This document shows positions 12,001 through 24,179 of a stretch of DNA of 64,000 bases, piece by piece (the stretch's first letter is position 1; each line of letters begins with the position of its first letter). The stretch comes from Mugil cephalus. Lineage: Eukaryota > Chordata > Actinopteri > Mugiliformes > Mugilidae. The notes below the pieces were generated by a model that worked only from the letters and a program-made list of their open reading frames with translations, was not told the DNA's origin and did no database searches. The stretch lies in contig NC_061773.1 of assembly GCF_022458985.1 (NCBI RefSeq), forward strand, positions 23,470,001-23,534,000. Reading direction: 5' to 3'. Made by a program: the position numbers and the translations under genes.

Positions 12001-15000
12001 AGATTTTTCCACAAATATTTCATGTTAATATTTGAAATTTCTACAGGTGTCCAATAAGTTTTTTCCACCGCTGCATATATAAAATCAAATTTTAAAATGT
12101 CTGTGACCTAACATTGTTTACCTTGTCCTGATCCCCGTGTGTCAGCGTTGTGTGCTTCCCTCTGGTTCGTTGTGAGACCGATGGCTCTGATGAGAAGTAG
12201 AGGGGAGTTCGGCCTGGAACTGATCGATCAGTCTTGTCGGCTAACGAGGGAGATTCCTCCTGAACAGGCTCCTAAAGGGACACAGTTAAACTTTTTTTAC
12301 CACAAAATAAATCCTCTTGTTTGTTGTTAGTTGTGTTAAACCAGTGTCTTCTGTGCTTCATTAAGATCAGGTGAATTTTAATGCTCACCAGTGCTGGAGA
12401 CTCCAACAGCTTTTCAGTAGATTCTAGGTTTTCCTACCAAATCAGAATTTAACACATAAGACATACAGAAGTAATATGACAATATGTCATGAGAAAACTA
12501 TTTAAGGAACTTACCTGGACGTCTGAATTATGTAAGTGTTGTGCTCGCTTGAAGAGGGTCACTGTGTCATTGTTATCATCCACATTCACAACTCCTCCGA
12601 CGTTTTCCAGATCTGGGTTCTGTGCGTCAGCTTCTTTGAGTAACTCCATGGTATCGTCCTTATCATCCACATGTGACACTGGTTTCTCCCCCAAAACAGA
12701 AAATGTATCCCGGTGGTTTGGTGTGGCCCGTGGTCCACCTTCCACCAAACCATTGGACGCCATCCTCTCGTCTCCTCCCCCACTGCCAACATCTGATCCA
12801 GACTTCAGCGGGGGCTTAACGGGGGAGGGAGGGGGAGACGGATCCGGTTTCCCTCTTCCCTTGCTGTCTTTGTTCGCACCGTGAGTCGCAGGTTCATTAG
12901 CCGCCCGGTGGTTGGACACGACCGGCTGAGGCTCCTGCACCTGTCTCTTCGCCGGGTCGTCATCCTGCTGTAGGTGGATATCGATGTTGCTGACAGTCGC
13001 CAGGGACGATTGGAGGGCGTCAGGCGAGGAGGGTTTGGGTGACGGAGGTTTTTGGACGGCAGAACTCTCTGTCACACCATTACGGCTTTTATGCTGATGG
13101 GATTTGTCTTCTTTCTGAGGATGAAGATAAACACCTTCAACTCCACTTGACTGTAAAAAAAACTTGTTATGAGTCTATTCAGCTGCTGTTTCATACTAAA
13201 CAAGAAAATTATATTTTTATTAATACTGTAATGCTGTACTAGAAATACAAAATACATGGTAATTTAGTTATTTTTAATTATTTGGTCTTATAAATATATA
13301 TATATCCAAGTTAAACTATTTTCTGTGAAAAAGTGAGAGAAATGTCAGTCAATTAACTTAACTCATGATATTTGAATGAATGAATGAATGAATGAATGAA
13401 TGAATGAATGCCCTTCATTTTCATTGTGGAAACAACAAAACTGCCAATCTAGACCCGTAGGTGCTACATACAAACTCTATAATAAAAAAAAAGCCCTATA
13501 TAAAAGCAAGTAGACAAATTTGAATAAATACAACACACTCTCATGCAACATGCGTTCATACATTTTCATACGTTCATGTCGAGTTGCACGTTTGTGAAGC
13601 TGTCAGACGCGCTCACTCACCCGTTTGACCCCAGCAGGCGGTTCAGGTTGGGGACTTGGTGGCAGCCTCGGACGTTTCGGCTGACACGACGCCACAGACG
13701 ATGCACTGTTGTTCCTACCGTCTCCGCTGCCAACTATGGCTTTGTTCCTCGACTTGGCAGTTTTTCTGGAAATGTGGGAACAAATCAAACGTCCGACATC
13801 CAACACTAATCGTGACATTTAACGTGTGAGTAAAATCAGGGAAAATAACTTAATATATGAACGTAGACGTAATATAGAAATGTACTTTTGCATAAGAAAT
13901 AACTTTCAGTGACACCTACTCTTTAGTGGCCTCGAGGAACATGGCTATTTGTCGTTTTATGTAGGGCTGACGTAGGATGAGTTTGACGTCAGGCCTGTCT
14001 TCAGGTCTCTTACTCAGCATGCTCTTGATCAGATCTCCGAGCTGGGGATCATATCTACTGGGCATCTGTGGCAGCTGAAGAGAAAAACAGAAAACTGTAT
14101 TATTTCTAGATTATGAGCGTCTCTTTACATGACAATCATTACTCAGACATGTTTAACCCTGACGTTTTCTGACTTGAGTGTCCTGAAAAGCACAAACAAT
14201 TAACTCTATATGAGATTTAAGTTTTAACTAATGACAGTTGATTAAAACAGACATATGTGAAAATATGAAACCCACCTTTCCCTCTACAATGCGATACACC
14301 AGTGAGTTCATGTCCTTGGCATTGAAGGCGTGTTTCAGTGTGGACAGCTCATACACGCAGCAACCCAGGGCCCAGACGTCTGACTACAAACAGAATGAAC
14401 TCAACCGTAAAGAAATCTACAAAAATTGTAAAGACCCTGAATGAAAAGGGGGAACCCATCAATATCTGCATGTACTCCAGCTGTGAAGGTTGTAAAAGTG
14501 TCACCCAAGCACCACTGCAGAAGTAGTGAACATACTGTATGTATTCAGTTTACTTCTAGTAGTGTGGACTTCATCAGTTAAGCCTGAGTGTGGCCAAGAT
14601 AATGAGTTACTGTACTGTTATTATTACTTTTGTCAACATATGCCAGATTTAAATACTGTTAAATATGTGTTACAGTACAGTTTATTTTGTGCTTAGAAGT
14701 AGAAAACAGTAGAAAACTAATGTCTGTGTCTTTCTTTATGTTCGCTATCATATCAAATATGTTCTGATTTGTACACCAAGGTGAATGTCTGTCTGGAGAA
14801 TAAGACATCCCTGCCCTCTATCCTCTATCCTCTGCCCTTGGATAATTTCAGTGAAATCAGTCAGTAATGTGCATGTCCTTCCTTTAAACACCCAGAACCA
14901 GATAAATAAAAATACCTTGTGGTTATAGGGTTTATTAGAGAACAGCTCAGGACTCATGTAGTAAGGGGTCCCGATGAGCGTGCTGGCCATATCATTCTGG

Positions 15001-16495
15001 TTCTCCAACACGCGTGCAATGCCGAGGTCCCCGACTTTGATGATGTTCGTCTTAGTCAGGAAGATATTCTGCGTTTTAAGGTCCCGATGAAGAATGTTCC
15101 TCTCGTGCAGGTACTGTGTCGAGCAAAATTACAGCAATCACTTTCCATGTCACGTTCTCAGGGAAAAGAAGAACAATTTGCCGTTTGCTCTCACTGTCGG
15201 AGTCTACTGTACCTGCAGCGCCATGGCTATCTGGACAAACCACTCCACCACCTGCCTCTCAGGTAACAGTTCCCCTTTTTGCTGCTTGAGCCTGTGATAG
15301 AGGTCGCCGCCTTCGCAGAAGCCCATCACGATGTACAGCTGACAGTCGTCTCCTTCCCAAGACTCCCTGTACGTCACGATGTTGGGATGTCGGAGGCGGG
15401 ACAGTAGCTGCGCCTCCTGCTCGGCCGCACGGCGCTCACGCTTGGAGGAGGTGGTTAGATTCAGCTTCTTTATAACATACTGGGGGAAAAAAGGGAGGAA
15501 GACACACGGGTTAATGCTGCAATCATATGTATCAATACATAATCAGAGATTAAAAACCATAAATAAGACCCACATGAGCATGAAATCTAATGGCGGTGAA
15601 TTCAACGTAGTTGTGTATGTTATATTTTTATCAAGTGTTAATACAGAATTGACTGTTTTAAAGCAGGGGTTCACAAATATTATCAACATTATCTCCACAT
15701 GATGGTTGAGTATAACTGGAGTATTGTGTAGCGTACTCTGTGCTACAGTTTGTATGAAAAGTGCTATACAAATAAATTCTGATTGATCATTCAATGAGTT
15801 GTTTTAAAGAGGAATTTTAAACCACGTCACTTCAAAATATGTATGCATGTGGAGGAAGTCACTGTAGCCATCATAATGGTCCAAAGATAAAGACAGAAAG
15901 CTATATATTAATGTCTAGGTCAGGGCAGTGGACATATTTGGCTAAATTAACTCTCAAGTTCTCCCAAAGTCTTAAAAGAAGCATTACCATACTCCAGCTA
16001 AGAGATGGTAAGTACAAATTATGCAATAAAGCGTTGTTTTATGGAGGTATTTCATAGAAAACAACTAATTATTATGTATACAGTGCAGGATGTCACTATT
16101 TTCATCATCCATAGATATAAAACTATATATTAATATCTACGTCAGTGGACATATTTGGTTAAATTAACTCTCAAGTTAACCACAAAGAACCATTAGCTAC
16201 CACATGATGATGATGATGTGATAACATAAAACACAAGCTAGACATGTTAGCATCATTGAGGCGAGCTTTAATCCAAGCTAACTGTGCTATATAACGCGGA
16301 CTCTACAAAAACATTAAACCTTTGGTTAAAAAAGTTGCACATTTTTAACATTTGTGAGCTGGGTTTAAATTCAAACACGCTTCTCACCTGTTTTCGGTCC
16401 GTTTTGTGTTTCACCAAGTTCACCTCCCCATAGCTGCCTTTCCCGACGACCCTGATGAAATTATAATTATTAATCATTTTCTCATAACGCTTCAT
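9052..16495 (-). CDS. nek4: NIMA-related serine/threonine kinase 4
   Basis: NEK-family protein kinase, linked in mammals to cilium stability, microtubules and DNA-damage or senescence responses. Coding exons in transcript order: 16388-16495, 15213-15479, 14916-15113, 14276-14383, 13920-14074, 13621-13765, 12515-13150, 12389-12433, 12122-12271, 11308-11472, 11016-11082, 10608-10714, 10320-10408, 9996-10213, 9771-9907 and 9052-9150. Phases agree throughout; the product is 897 residues against 841 in human. Kinase features: glycine loop GKGSYG 18-23, VIKK with Lys40, HRDLKTQN 134-141, DLG 154-156 and the GTPYYMSPE activation segment. The tail is low-complexity and acidic or serine-rich, with conserved [16 protein letters not shown] from residue 660, an [12 protein letters not shown] block, and a C-terminus ending [13 protein letters not shown]. 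Exon 12515-13150 (212 codons) is poorly conserved. The ATG at 16495 is the first; Met7 is an alternative start. Confidence 0.96.
13374..13410. repeat. (GAAT)n microsatellite
   Basis: About nine tandem tetranucleotide units lie within a nek4 intron. Confidence 0.95.
15660..15790 (+). mobile_element. Possible SINE/LINE tail in nek4 intron 1
   Basis: The stretch ends in 'gtgctatacaaataaattct' then 'gattgatcatt'. This is the wording of many fish SINE and LINE 3' tails that are followed by a GATT-type tandem. No internal promoter boxes were identified and the limits are approximate. Confidence 0.3.
15838..16180. repeat. Imperfect direct duplication in nek4 intron 1
   Basis: Two diverged copies of a roughly 110-base unit occur at about 15840-15960 and 16075-16178. 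Both contain 'ctatatattaat', 'ggacatatttgg' and 'aaattaactctcaagtt' in the same order. There is no coding potential. It is either a local segmental duplication or two copies of an unnamed repeat. Confidence 0.7.
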
Positions 16496-16700
16496 AGCGT
16501 CATAGCATAAACGCGGAAAAAGGCAGCGGCGCTATTTCATCCCGTAATCCGGCCGCGGAGACGCGGAAAACATCGTGAAAGTAAGTATTTGCTGAGATTT
16601 TTGGAGACGCAGGAAATCATCGGCGCTCGATAGTTTTTCGTCACTAGGCAACAGGCAGCGCCGAGTCAACGTTGCTGAGAGACGGAAAAGGAAGCAGCGC
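16496..16700 (-). promoter_or_regulatory. nek4: nek4 promoter and 5'UTR
   Basis: CpG-rich sequence upstream of the nek4 ATG with no TATA box. At 16640-16652 it reads GTCACTAGGCAAC, close to the RFX X-box: the RGYAAC half is perfect and the other half has one mismatch. X-boxes are usual in promoters of ciliary genes, which suits NEK4 biology. The transcription start is not marked; a 'gtaagtat' at about 16580-16587 on plus is in the wrong orientation for this gene. Confidence 0.5.
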
Positions 16701-19700
16701 CACCCAGTGTCCGGAGGCCATAATACAGCATTACTTTTTAATTACATTTTTTATTTTATTTTTTTATTTATATGGCGATAATAACAATAAAAATCGTCTT
16801 TGAAAATTTATGATGATACAGATACAAGATGATGTTACATGACTGTTTGAGAATGTAAGAGGTAGGCAGGTTGGAGAATTGTTCATTCAGGTATGTTCGG
16901 ATAAAGATAGGAGGCAATGAAGACTGGGTAGGTGGATGAGACCAAGAAAACAGATGTAGTTTATGGAGATCAAGTGGTCAAAAACACACAACTCACATGC
17001 AGATGGAGGAGGAGTAGAGGAGGATAAACCAAAAGATAAACCATGCAAGCTTAGAAAAGTTGGCCTTATGTGCAAGCTGACCTTTAAAATTATTTAATGG
17101 GCTCTCAACTTAATAGTAAATGTGCCAATGTTAGCTGGCTGGCTAATTTCCAACTGTAGTCCTTTTGGTAAGATGTTTTAAAGACCGTTACCATATCTGT
17201 GAAAAAAAGAAAAAAAAAAGTCAAAGTTGTTAAAATTACAAAGCAAAAAAAGTAATTCATCGCTAAAAAACTGGGCATTAGCCATTAGGCTGGCTCAAAG
17301 CTACAACAAATACAAAGATAAAACAAATATAGACAGGCAATAGACAAACAACGTGCAGGCTAAAAGGCAGATCCAGCTAATGATGTTCACATATTTGGTT
17401 ATTGAGAAGCAGGTCCTTCAGGTGGAGACTAAATGTATTTTCTTATGTCAATAGGTGTCATATTCCATAGTTTATAAGCTCTCACAGAAAAGCACAGTTC
17501 ACTAAAGACCCTGAATCTCACAGTTCCCTCTGAGGGCAGACTTTGTTAGCTTTGCTGGACGAAAATCATCCTTCTATCCTTCACATGTACATAATTACAT
17601 AATAAAATTAATAAAATACACAATTTATTAACACAATTATATATTATGAAGTCTTTTTTTTTTTACATATGTTGAGAGAATGTAAAAAGCAGCTTGGACA
17701 GTAATGTTTTCTTCATAAAAAAAGAGGACTGTGTGTGATACAGACGGTAAATGTAATTAATGATGTTCTACAGCATCTTTATCAATATACACAAGAAATA
17801 CAATGAGTTTAAACCATCCGTTAACACAGACTGAGTCGCGTGCGGGCTTTGAGCTGTGGAAAACCCCACAAGTCAACCAGAGAGCAGTTTTAACGGTTTG
17901 CTTCTTGCTCATGGGCACTTCCGCCACTGATTAACCACTATTCCACCACCACAATAATACTAATTCTGTAACAAACAAGTACTCAAAATGTCTTTGAATT
18001 ATTACATATTTTTTAAAAAGCTTTTTAAATGCTCAAAATCTGCAAAATGAATTTAAAAATAGATCGTTTTAGAGCCGGAGGGGGTCAGAGTGTTGCGGTT
18101 CGTCCTGTTTTTAATGTGTGAAGTTAAATAGTGCAACATTAAATAAGTTGGAACATCCAGTCACAGTAGAGGACAACCCTACCCTCTGCATTAAATGAGA
18201 GAGCACTTGAATCGATGGCTTTGCAGTTCCAGGTGGGAACTTGCCATGAACTTGACCTTGCACGTTCGGGGTCATGTAATCCACTAGATGGAGCGCTAAA
18301 CCATCATAAGCTGACACAGCACAAACCAGAGAGCAGTGCTCTCCACACAGAGGGAAGTAACTAAGAAATAAATTGATTCTGGTTTTATTTTATTTTTATT
18401 TTATTTTTTAGGTTATACAGCAGTTTGCAAAGACTAGACCTGATGCAACATTTATGAATCCTCAACTCGAGATCCACAATCTGTCCAACCGTATGTAAAG
18501 TAATTAAACTAAGCATGAATAAACACATTGAGACATTTTATTAGGCGCATAAACTAATAATACACGTGATTCTGTAATGCCCCACTCAGCACAATGAGTC
18601 ATTTTACTACTCACTACTTCCACTCTCTATATTCACAACTGTCCTCGTAATTTAGAAAGAGGGACTTTCACTCGTTATCAGGTATTTTCTCTGTTCTACG
18701 AGTTTGACTAGTTTGACTTGTCTCTCAAAAGAAGACACTGAGAGTGAGTGAATGAATGCGTCTTAAAGTGTCCTCGCAGCTGTGATCAAGACATTTTGGC
18801 TTCTGATCCATCTTTAAAGTACAATCACTTGCCAGTTCGTTAAACACGCTGATAAAAACACAGCAGCTTCATGTGCGATACCCATTAGCGTTTGTCTTCA
18901 TTCGTGAATGTCATTATGTGTATAAACCACGTCTGCCTTTATTTAACTTTAGCTAATCTTATCTCTTAGCTTCGTGAAGTTTATGGTATTCTGCTTTTGT
19001 TTCAAATAACCCAGAGAGCCGTGTTTTCATTTTGGAGACTGTGATTTGTGTTATTGTCAAATAGCATTTTATTTATATGTATTTTTTTTAGGTTTATGGG
19101 CAGTGTGCACGTACATTAATCAGCGTCAAAGGTGTGAACAGATGTGTGCTAGTTTCCATCTGTAGTCCAAAAGAAAAATACAAAACAACATCCAACACAG
19201 ACCCACGGGACGTACAAAGTTACCCACGACACCGCGCTACACAAAACACCCAATCTATAAGGCTATAATACTATAAAGTGAAAGGTACAATAAAGTGCCT
19301 CGTGTAAATCGTGATTAGTCTACAATAAAAACATTTATACAATTCCTAGTTCGAATGGTGTAAGGATATTTGCATTAATTCCTAAATAAAGTGCCTATAA
19401 AATGATTTGAAATGATTTATTACCAACACAAATGCCTCCACTGATCATTCATTCATAAAAAAGGATTGTATATTATTTTGACCACACTTTATTCTAAATA
19501 AAAGAAACACGTTGGTGTTTAATTCAACATAGTTTAACCTTTGTATCATCTGTGGGGTCAATCATCTCTAAACATGTGTTTAACATGACTTAATCTGCTT
19601 CATATTTAAATTACTTTTCCTTATTTAATGGGGACACTGGCCTTGACACAATATGTAAAAAAAAAAAAAAAAGTGTTAGTAAATATGAATGTAATAGGAA

Positions 19701-20225
19701 GATTTAACAACACCACAAACGACATCCTTCAAAATGATCGTGCAGTTGAATTTCCACTTTTCTTATTCAGTTTTGACAAATATTGAAGTTTACATGAGTC
19801 ATGAAGAAAGATTTAGTCCTGGTCTGTTATATTATAACGCATCCACTTATATATATATATGTATATTACAGTATTAGTTTGAGGCTACCTATCGCCACTG
19901 CTATCTTCACCATCAGCAATAACACTTGCAGTTTGTGGAGACTAGTCCAACGAGATAAACTGAACCAGTATCTATCTCAGCTGATCAGTGATCACGTGAT
20001 ACACATACACCGTTTTGGTTTTCTCTAAAAATCATTGACCTGCCTGTGAGAACTCTATCACACACACACAACCATCACACTCGTCTTAGCAGGAAACATC
20101 ACCAAAGACCCCTCAGACACACACCTACACACAACAAATCTCTCTCTCTGACTCCAGCAAACACACAACCACAGCACATTCTCACATAACATAGTTGAGC
20201 CATGTACATTCCTACAATTTATTTC
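16701..20225. other. Intergenic DNA between nek4 and camk1
   Basis: AT-rich sequence with no exon I can support. It has short poly(A) and poly(T) runs, a short TA run near 19850 and a CA-rich patch at 20050-20180. A 68-codon minus-strand frame at 18111-18317 has no recognisable domain and no splice context. This is the gap between two divergent 5' ends, so regulatory DNA is possible but no element is certain. Confidence 0.6.
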
Positions 20226-20229
20226 CCAT

Positions 20230-20592
20230 GCACCTTAGACTTTGGAGTGGCCTCGTCCAAGCCCTGACCTGAATCCTGTTGAAATGCCGTGGCGTGACCT
20301 TAAGAAGGTGGTTCACGCTCAAAAAAATCCTCCAATGTGGCTGAATTACAGCAATTCTGCTAAGATGAGTGGGACAAGTGCTGTAAAAAGACTCATTGCA
20401 CTTTGTGGGGTAAACACCTTTTCCACACACGGGCCATGTAGGTTTGGATTTAGTTTTTCCATTAATTACACCAACCTTCATTTTGTGTTTACTTCTGCTA
20501 TCTTCCATTAATATTTACATTCCTTTGACGATCTGAAACATTTAGGTGTGACAAATAAGAAAATCCGGAACACCCTTTTTTCCACACCACTG
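20230..20592 (+). mobile_element. Tc1-like transposon fragment, family A (right end)
   Basis: The plus strand keeps the end of a Tc1 transposase, EWPRPSPDLNPVEMPWRDLK. This includes the PDLNP-x-E motif with the third catalytic acid, followed by a KKVVHAQKNP helix. The frame then shifts and part of the C-terminus is deleted. The element ends in 'ttccacaccactg' at 20592, the reverse of the left terminus seen at 45237. It is inactive: only the 3' part remains. Confidence 0.85.
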
Positions 20593-20699
20593 TTGTGTTT
20601 CCTTGCTCCCATACGTTACCATAAAGTGGCAGTAGCAATGCAGGTTTCTTTTATTCATTTATTTTATTTATTGCACCGAAACCATATCTCAGGGACGAC

Positions 20700-20891
20700 C
20701 TCTGGTGCAGCAGCAGGAGCCTTCACCTGTGCGGCACAGCTCGGCCGCTGATTGGTCGGCTGCCCTGAGGTTACGTCAGGGAGGGGGGCGCTGGTGGCGA
20801 GGATAGAGGCTCAGAGAGAGGAGAGCGCTCCGAGCTGGAGACACAAGCGGACACTAAACCTCCCCGACTGCAGATTTATTTTTTTATTCAG
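20700..20891 (+). promoter_or_regulatory. camk1: camk1 promoter and untranslated exon 1
   Basis: GC-rich, CpG-rich block with an inverted CCAAT box (ATTGG, 20751-20755) and a CRE-like TTACGTCA (20771-20778). A purine-rich stretch follows and ends in 'attcag' with a donor GTAGGC at 20892. This is the most likely untranslated first exon, starting near 20800 and splicing over 4.7 kb to the coding exon at 25659. The transcript start is inferred. Confidence 0.6.
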
Positions 20892-22334
20892 GTAGGCTGC
20901 CTTTCCGTCAAACTTTTAATTCATCGTGGTTTTATTATCAGCTGTTTTCCCGTGGAGCATATGTCTCGGCTTAGCTGTCGCCGTAAAAATGCGCTCCAGC
21001 CACGAATTAACTCCGCGTTCTTTGGACTTTTTCTTTCGCAGGAACGCGCTGATAAAACTCCCGGGGAGCGGGGACGGGAGGGGAGGGTGGGTTTCGCGAC
21101 TTTTTTATAAATAACTTGTACGGCAGATAACAGCAGACGGGTCGCGCTTTTACTACTGGCGCTCACACCGCGAGGACCTGCGCGTGCGGCTTGGTGGATC
21201 AGATACTGGCGCGGCACATGCAGGGAAATGAAGTGATGTTCCAACTCCTCTGCCTGTGCCGTCAAGTTTAATCAGGTGTGACTGTGTGCAGGGGAGCACA
21301 TGATCTTTTATAACAGACGCGACGCGATGGTTTTCTCAAGAAACATGACGATCATCCAGCTCCAGGGCTTTAAGTGCATTCATCTCTCTGCTCCCTTTTC
21401 TTCTTCTTCTTCTTCTTCTTCATCTTCTTCTTCCGTCTATGGGATCTTGCTTATCAATTAAGAGGCTCACGTTGAGGAGATTTGCTGTGCGTCATTGACA
21501 CCGGCTGACCAATCACACACGCCGTTAGCACATCTCCTTCTATGCCATTCAGACGCTGGGTGCACACAAGAGTTGATGCTATGTTTTTTCAGACTTGCCG
21601 GCAGTTAAAATTTCTATCCAGTCACTAGGGAAGTTAAGCAATGGTTAAAAGCGAGCATGCTTTCCTCTGCATGCTTTTATAACAAGCTGCAGGCTCTTTG
21701 AATCTCTGGTTTAATGGCTGTTGTGCATATCTTTGCACTAAGTCACCAGTTTACGGCAGGGTAGCTGCATGGCTCTGGTTTCACGTTTTCGTCTGAAACC
21801 AATTAAAAAAAAAAAAAAAAAAAAAAAAGCCCCAAAGACATAGCTCTGAACCAAAAAGCCATTTGCCTTCCAGTGAATTGTCTTTAGCTGGAACACTGGA
21901 AATACCTGTTACTGCGCGTGGTGCCAGAGTTCCTCACACACACTGGAGGTGTGCACAGCTGAGTTGTCTGCTGAGATAATAATAGTACAGCAGAACCAAA
22001 ACTCAACACGAGCCCGTGTTTAAAGACCAAACAGGAGCAGCCTGCGAGTGTTTTGGAAAAAGCTGAAGAATAACAGGTTGTTTCCCGGAGATGTTTTAAT
22101 TCGTGTTATCTCTTTCACGTGTAACATTTCTTTGTCTTGTTTGCGTGCTCGACTCAACTCTGTGCGTGTGTGTGTGTGTGTGTGTGTTTGTGTGCGCAAG
22201 CGTCGCCAAATATGTTAACGCCACTGCAGTAGATTTCACGCTCAAACTTGTAAACACATGTCATTTTTGTCACATTTAACTGTGCTCGCGCGTTTGTGTG
22301 TGTCTGTATTTCTTCTGTCCACTGCACATCACAG

Positions 22335-22347
22335 GAATGGGAAACCA
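22335..22347 (+). other. camk1: Candidate microexon with upstream in-frame ATG
   Basis: The 13 bases 'gaatgggaaacca' follow a pyrimidine-rich tract ending in 'cacatcacag' and are followed by the strong donor GTGAGTAC. Splicing to the acceptor at 25659 would put this ATG in frame with camk1 and add MGNHIVSDRHNKK before the usual Met. The match could be chance in a long intron; no other evidence supports its use. Confidence 0.22.
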
Positions 22348-23257
22348 GTGAGTACAGCAACTCTCTCTCTCTCTCTCTGTAAACCTTAAGCAACGGCGAA
22401 TGTTGCATGTCACCTTCTACTCTAGGGAATGTGGTTATGATGCCGTTCGTCTCCCTCTTCAATCCTGTTGCTTACTGGGGTTTGAGCAGCTTCACCCGCT
22501 GGCCAAAGCTCACGTCGTCAGAGGACATTTGGGTGGGGGTGGGGGTGGGGTTTCTTTTGCCCTCTGTGTGCTCACGTTATAGTACTTGCATGCGTCTCAC
22601 CTGTCCTCTTCCATGTATTTAATGTATCTTTGCCCTTTTTTTCTTGCCCCTGCGTGTCTGACACATTATTATTCTCCTGTTTGTAGCATTCGTCTGTTTG
22701 GAAGAACCGACACCCCCACCCCCCTCCCTTGCTCATCACTGACAATGTTGTTTCGTTAAAAATGTGTTGTTTGAGGTGTGATATAAGTTGCTGAAAGTGC
22801 ATCCTGGAGAAAGACCGAGGTGCATGTTGGCTTTTTGCTTGGATGAATTGTCACCCCTGTACCCGAAAACGGGGCAAAAGGCTAAATGCACTCGTGGATT
22901 TTAAAATGACTTTGATGTTCACTATCACTCATTCTCAGTGCATGAATTACCATGAATCTACATGTATCTCCATATGAGCAAGGTGAGATGCTACAAACAA
23001 GCAGAGTGTGAGAGGTGTTTTGTTGTTTTTTTTTTCCGCTGTTTTGTCTGGCTTCATTTTATTCAGCGCGGTCATGTGCTGTCGCAGTTATTTTTTAGCA
23101 GAAACATTATTTCTGCTTGGTCGTATGCAGATCTGCATCTAAAGGCCCGGTCGCTGTTTCTTCATCGCATGAGTTTAAGGGATATTCTGCTGTTATTTAT
23201 AAGATTGTGGGTTACGTGAAGCAAATAAATCTTAGTTAGCACAATTATAATGACGTA

Positions 23258-23490
23258 CTCCGATCAGGCATAACATTATGACTACCTGCCTAATATTGTC
23301 TCCAAAAGACACATCAGAGAAAGGACATGGGTCCTTCTGAGGGTGTCCTGAGGTGTCTGGTAACAGGATGTTGTTGCTCAAGGGCCTATGGGTTTGTGGA
23401 TCATCCCACAGATATTTGATCAGTTTAGGTTCTAGTGAATTTGGAGGCCAGGTCAACACCTTGTGGTGTTTTTCATGTTTGTCAAGATGT
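23258..23490 (-). mobile_element. Tc1-like fragment, family B copy 1
   Basis: It starts 'gatcaggcataacattatga', the terminal repeat of family B. On the minus strand it keeps LTWPPNSLEPKLIKYLWDD, a degenerate form of the Tc1 TWPPNSPDLNPIEHLWD block, with the catalytic Glu position replaced. The other end is missing. Confidence 0.75.
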
Positions 23491-24179
23491 CATGTTTGTT
23501 AATAGACCATCAGTTTCCTCAGAAATACACGTATGACAGATTGAAGAGTGGAATAGAGTTAAAGTCTATTCGTTATTCTTTATTCTCCACACGGGTTATT
23601 AGGCTGCACTAGGAGATTCGCTTTAACAAACATTTCACTGGACTTCCTCTTACTGCTTCCGTTAAGCACGAATTGAGATACACTTCCTTTTAATTCAATT
23701 GCTCCAAATAGCATGCAAAGTGATGTGGTGTAGAATCAGTTGGATGTGCATTTGAATGTTAACTGCAAATTTTGTTCCTTTTTCTTTTGATACCAGTGTT
23801 CCTTAAATCGACCGTTCCATCAGGTGCACGCAAAGTTGTACAAATAACAAAAACAAAAGAAGCAGTAAAACCTAACAGCACCTTCTCCTCTCTGCAGACA
23901 CGCGTGTATCAGATGCCTGAAGAGTTTATCCAGATATTGTTCAACTAAAAATAACGTACTGCAGCCAGCCGTTGGCATGATTTCCAGTTTAACCGCCACC
24001 TGCCATTAGACACCGAAGCAATTTAGACTCTGCGATACCATAGCGACATAGAGATTCCATGGCGACACGCATGGAGCCGACTTCTTGCATCAATGAAGGC
24101 AGCAAGAGAGCCGCCACGTGAATGTGTGTGTGTGTGTGTGTTTGTGTTGGTGTGTGTGCAAGGCTACTGGACACATGTG

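Noticed and set aside
12489..12884. Plus-strand frame of 131 codons
   Set aside because: It is the antisense of nek4 exon 12515-13150.
18111..18317. Minus-strand 68-codon frame between nek4 and camk1
   Set aside because: It is tidy and followed by an ATTAAA-like signal, but there is no domain, no splice partner and no sign of conservation that can be judged here.
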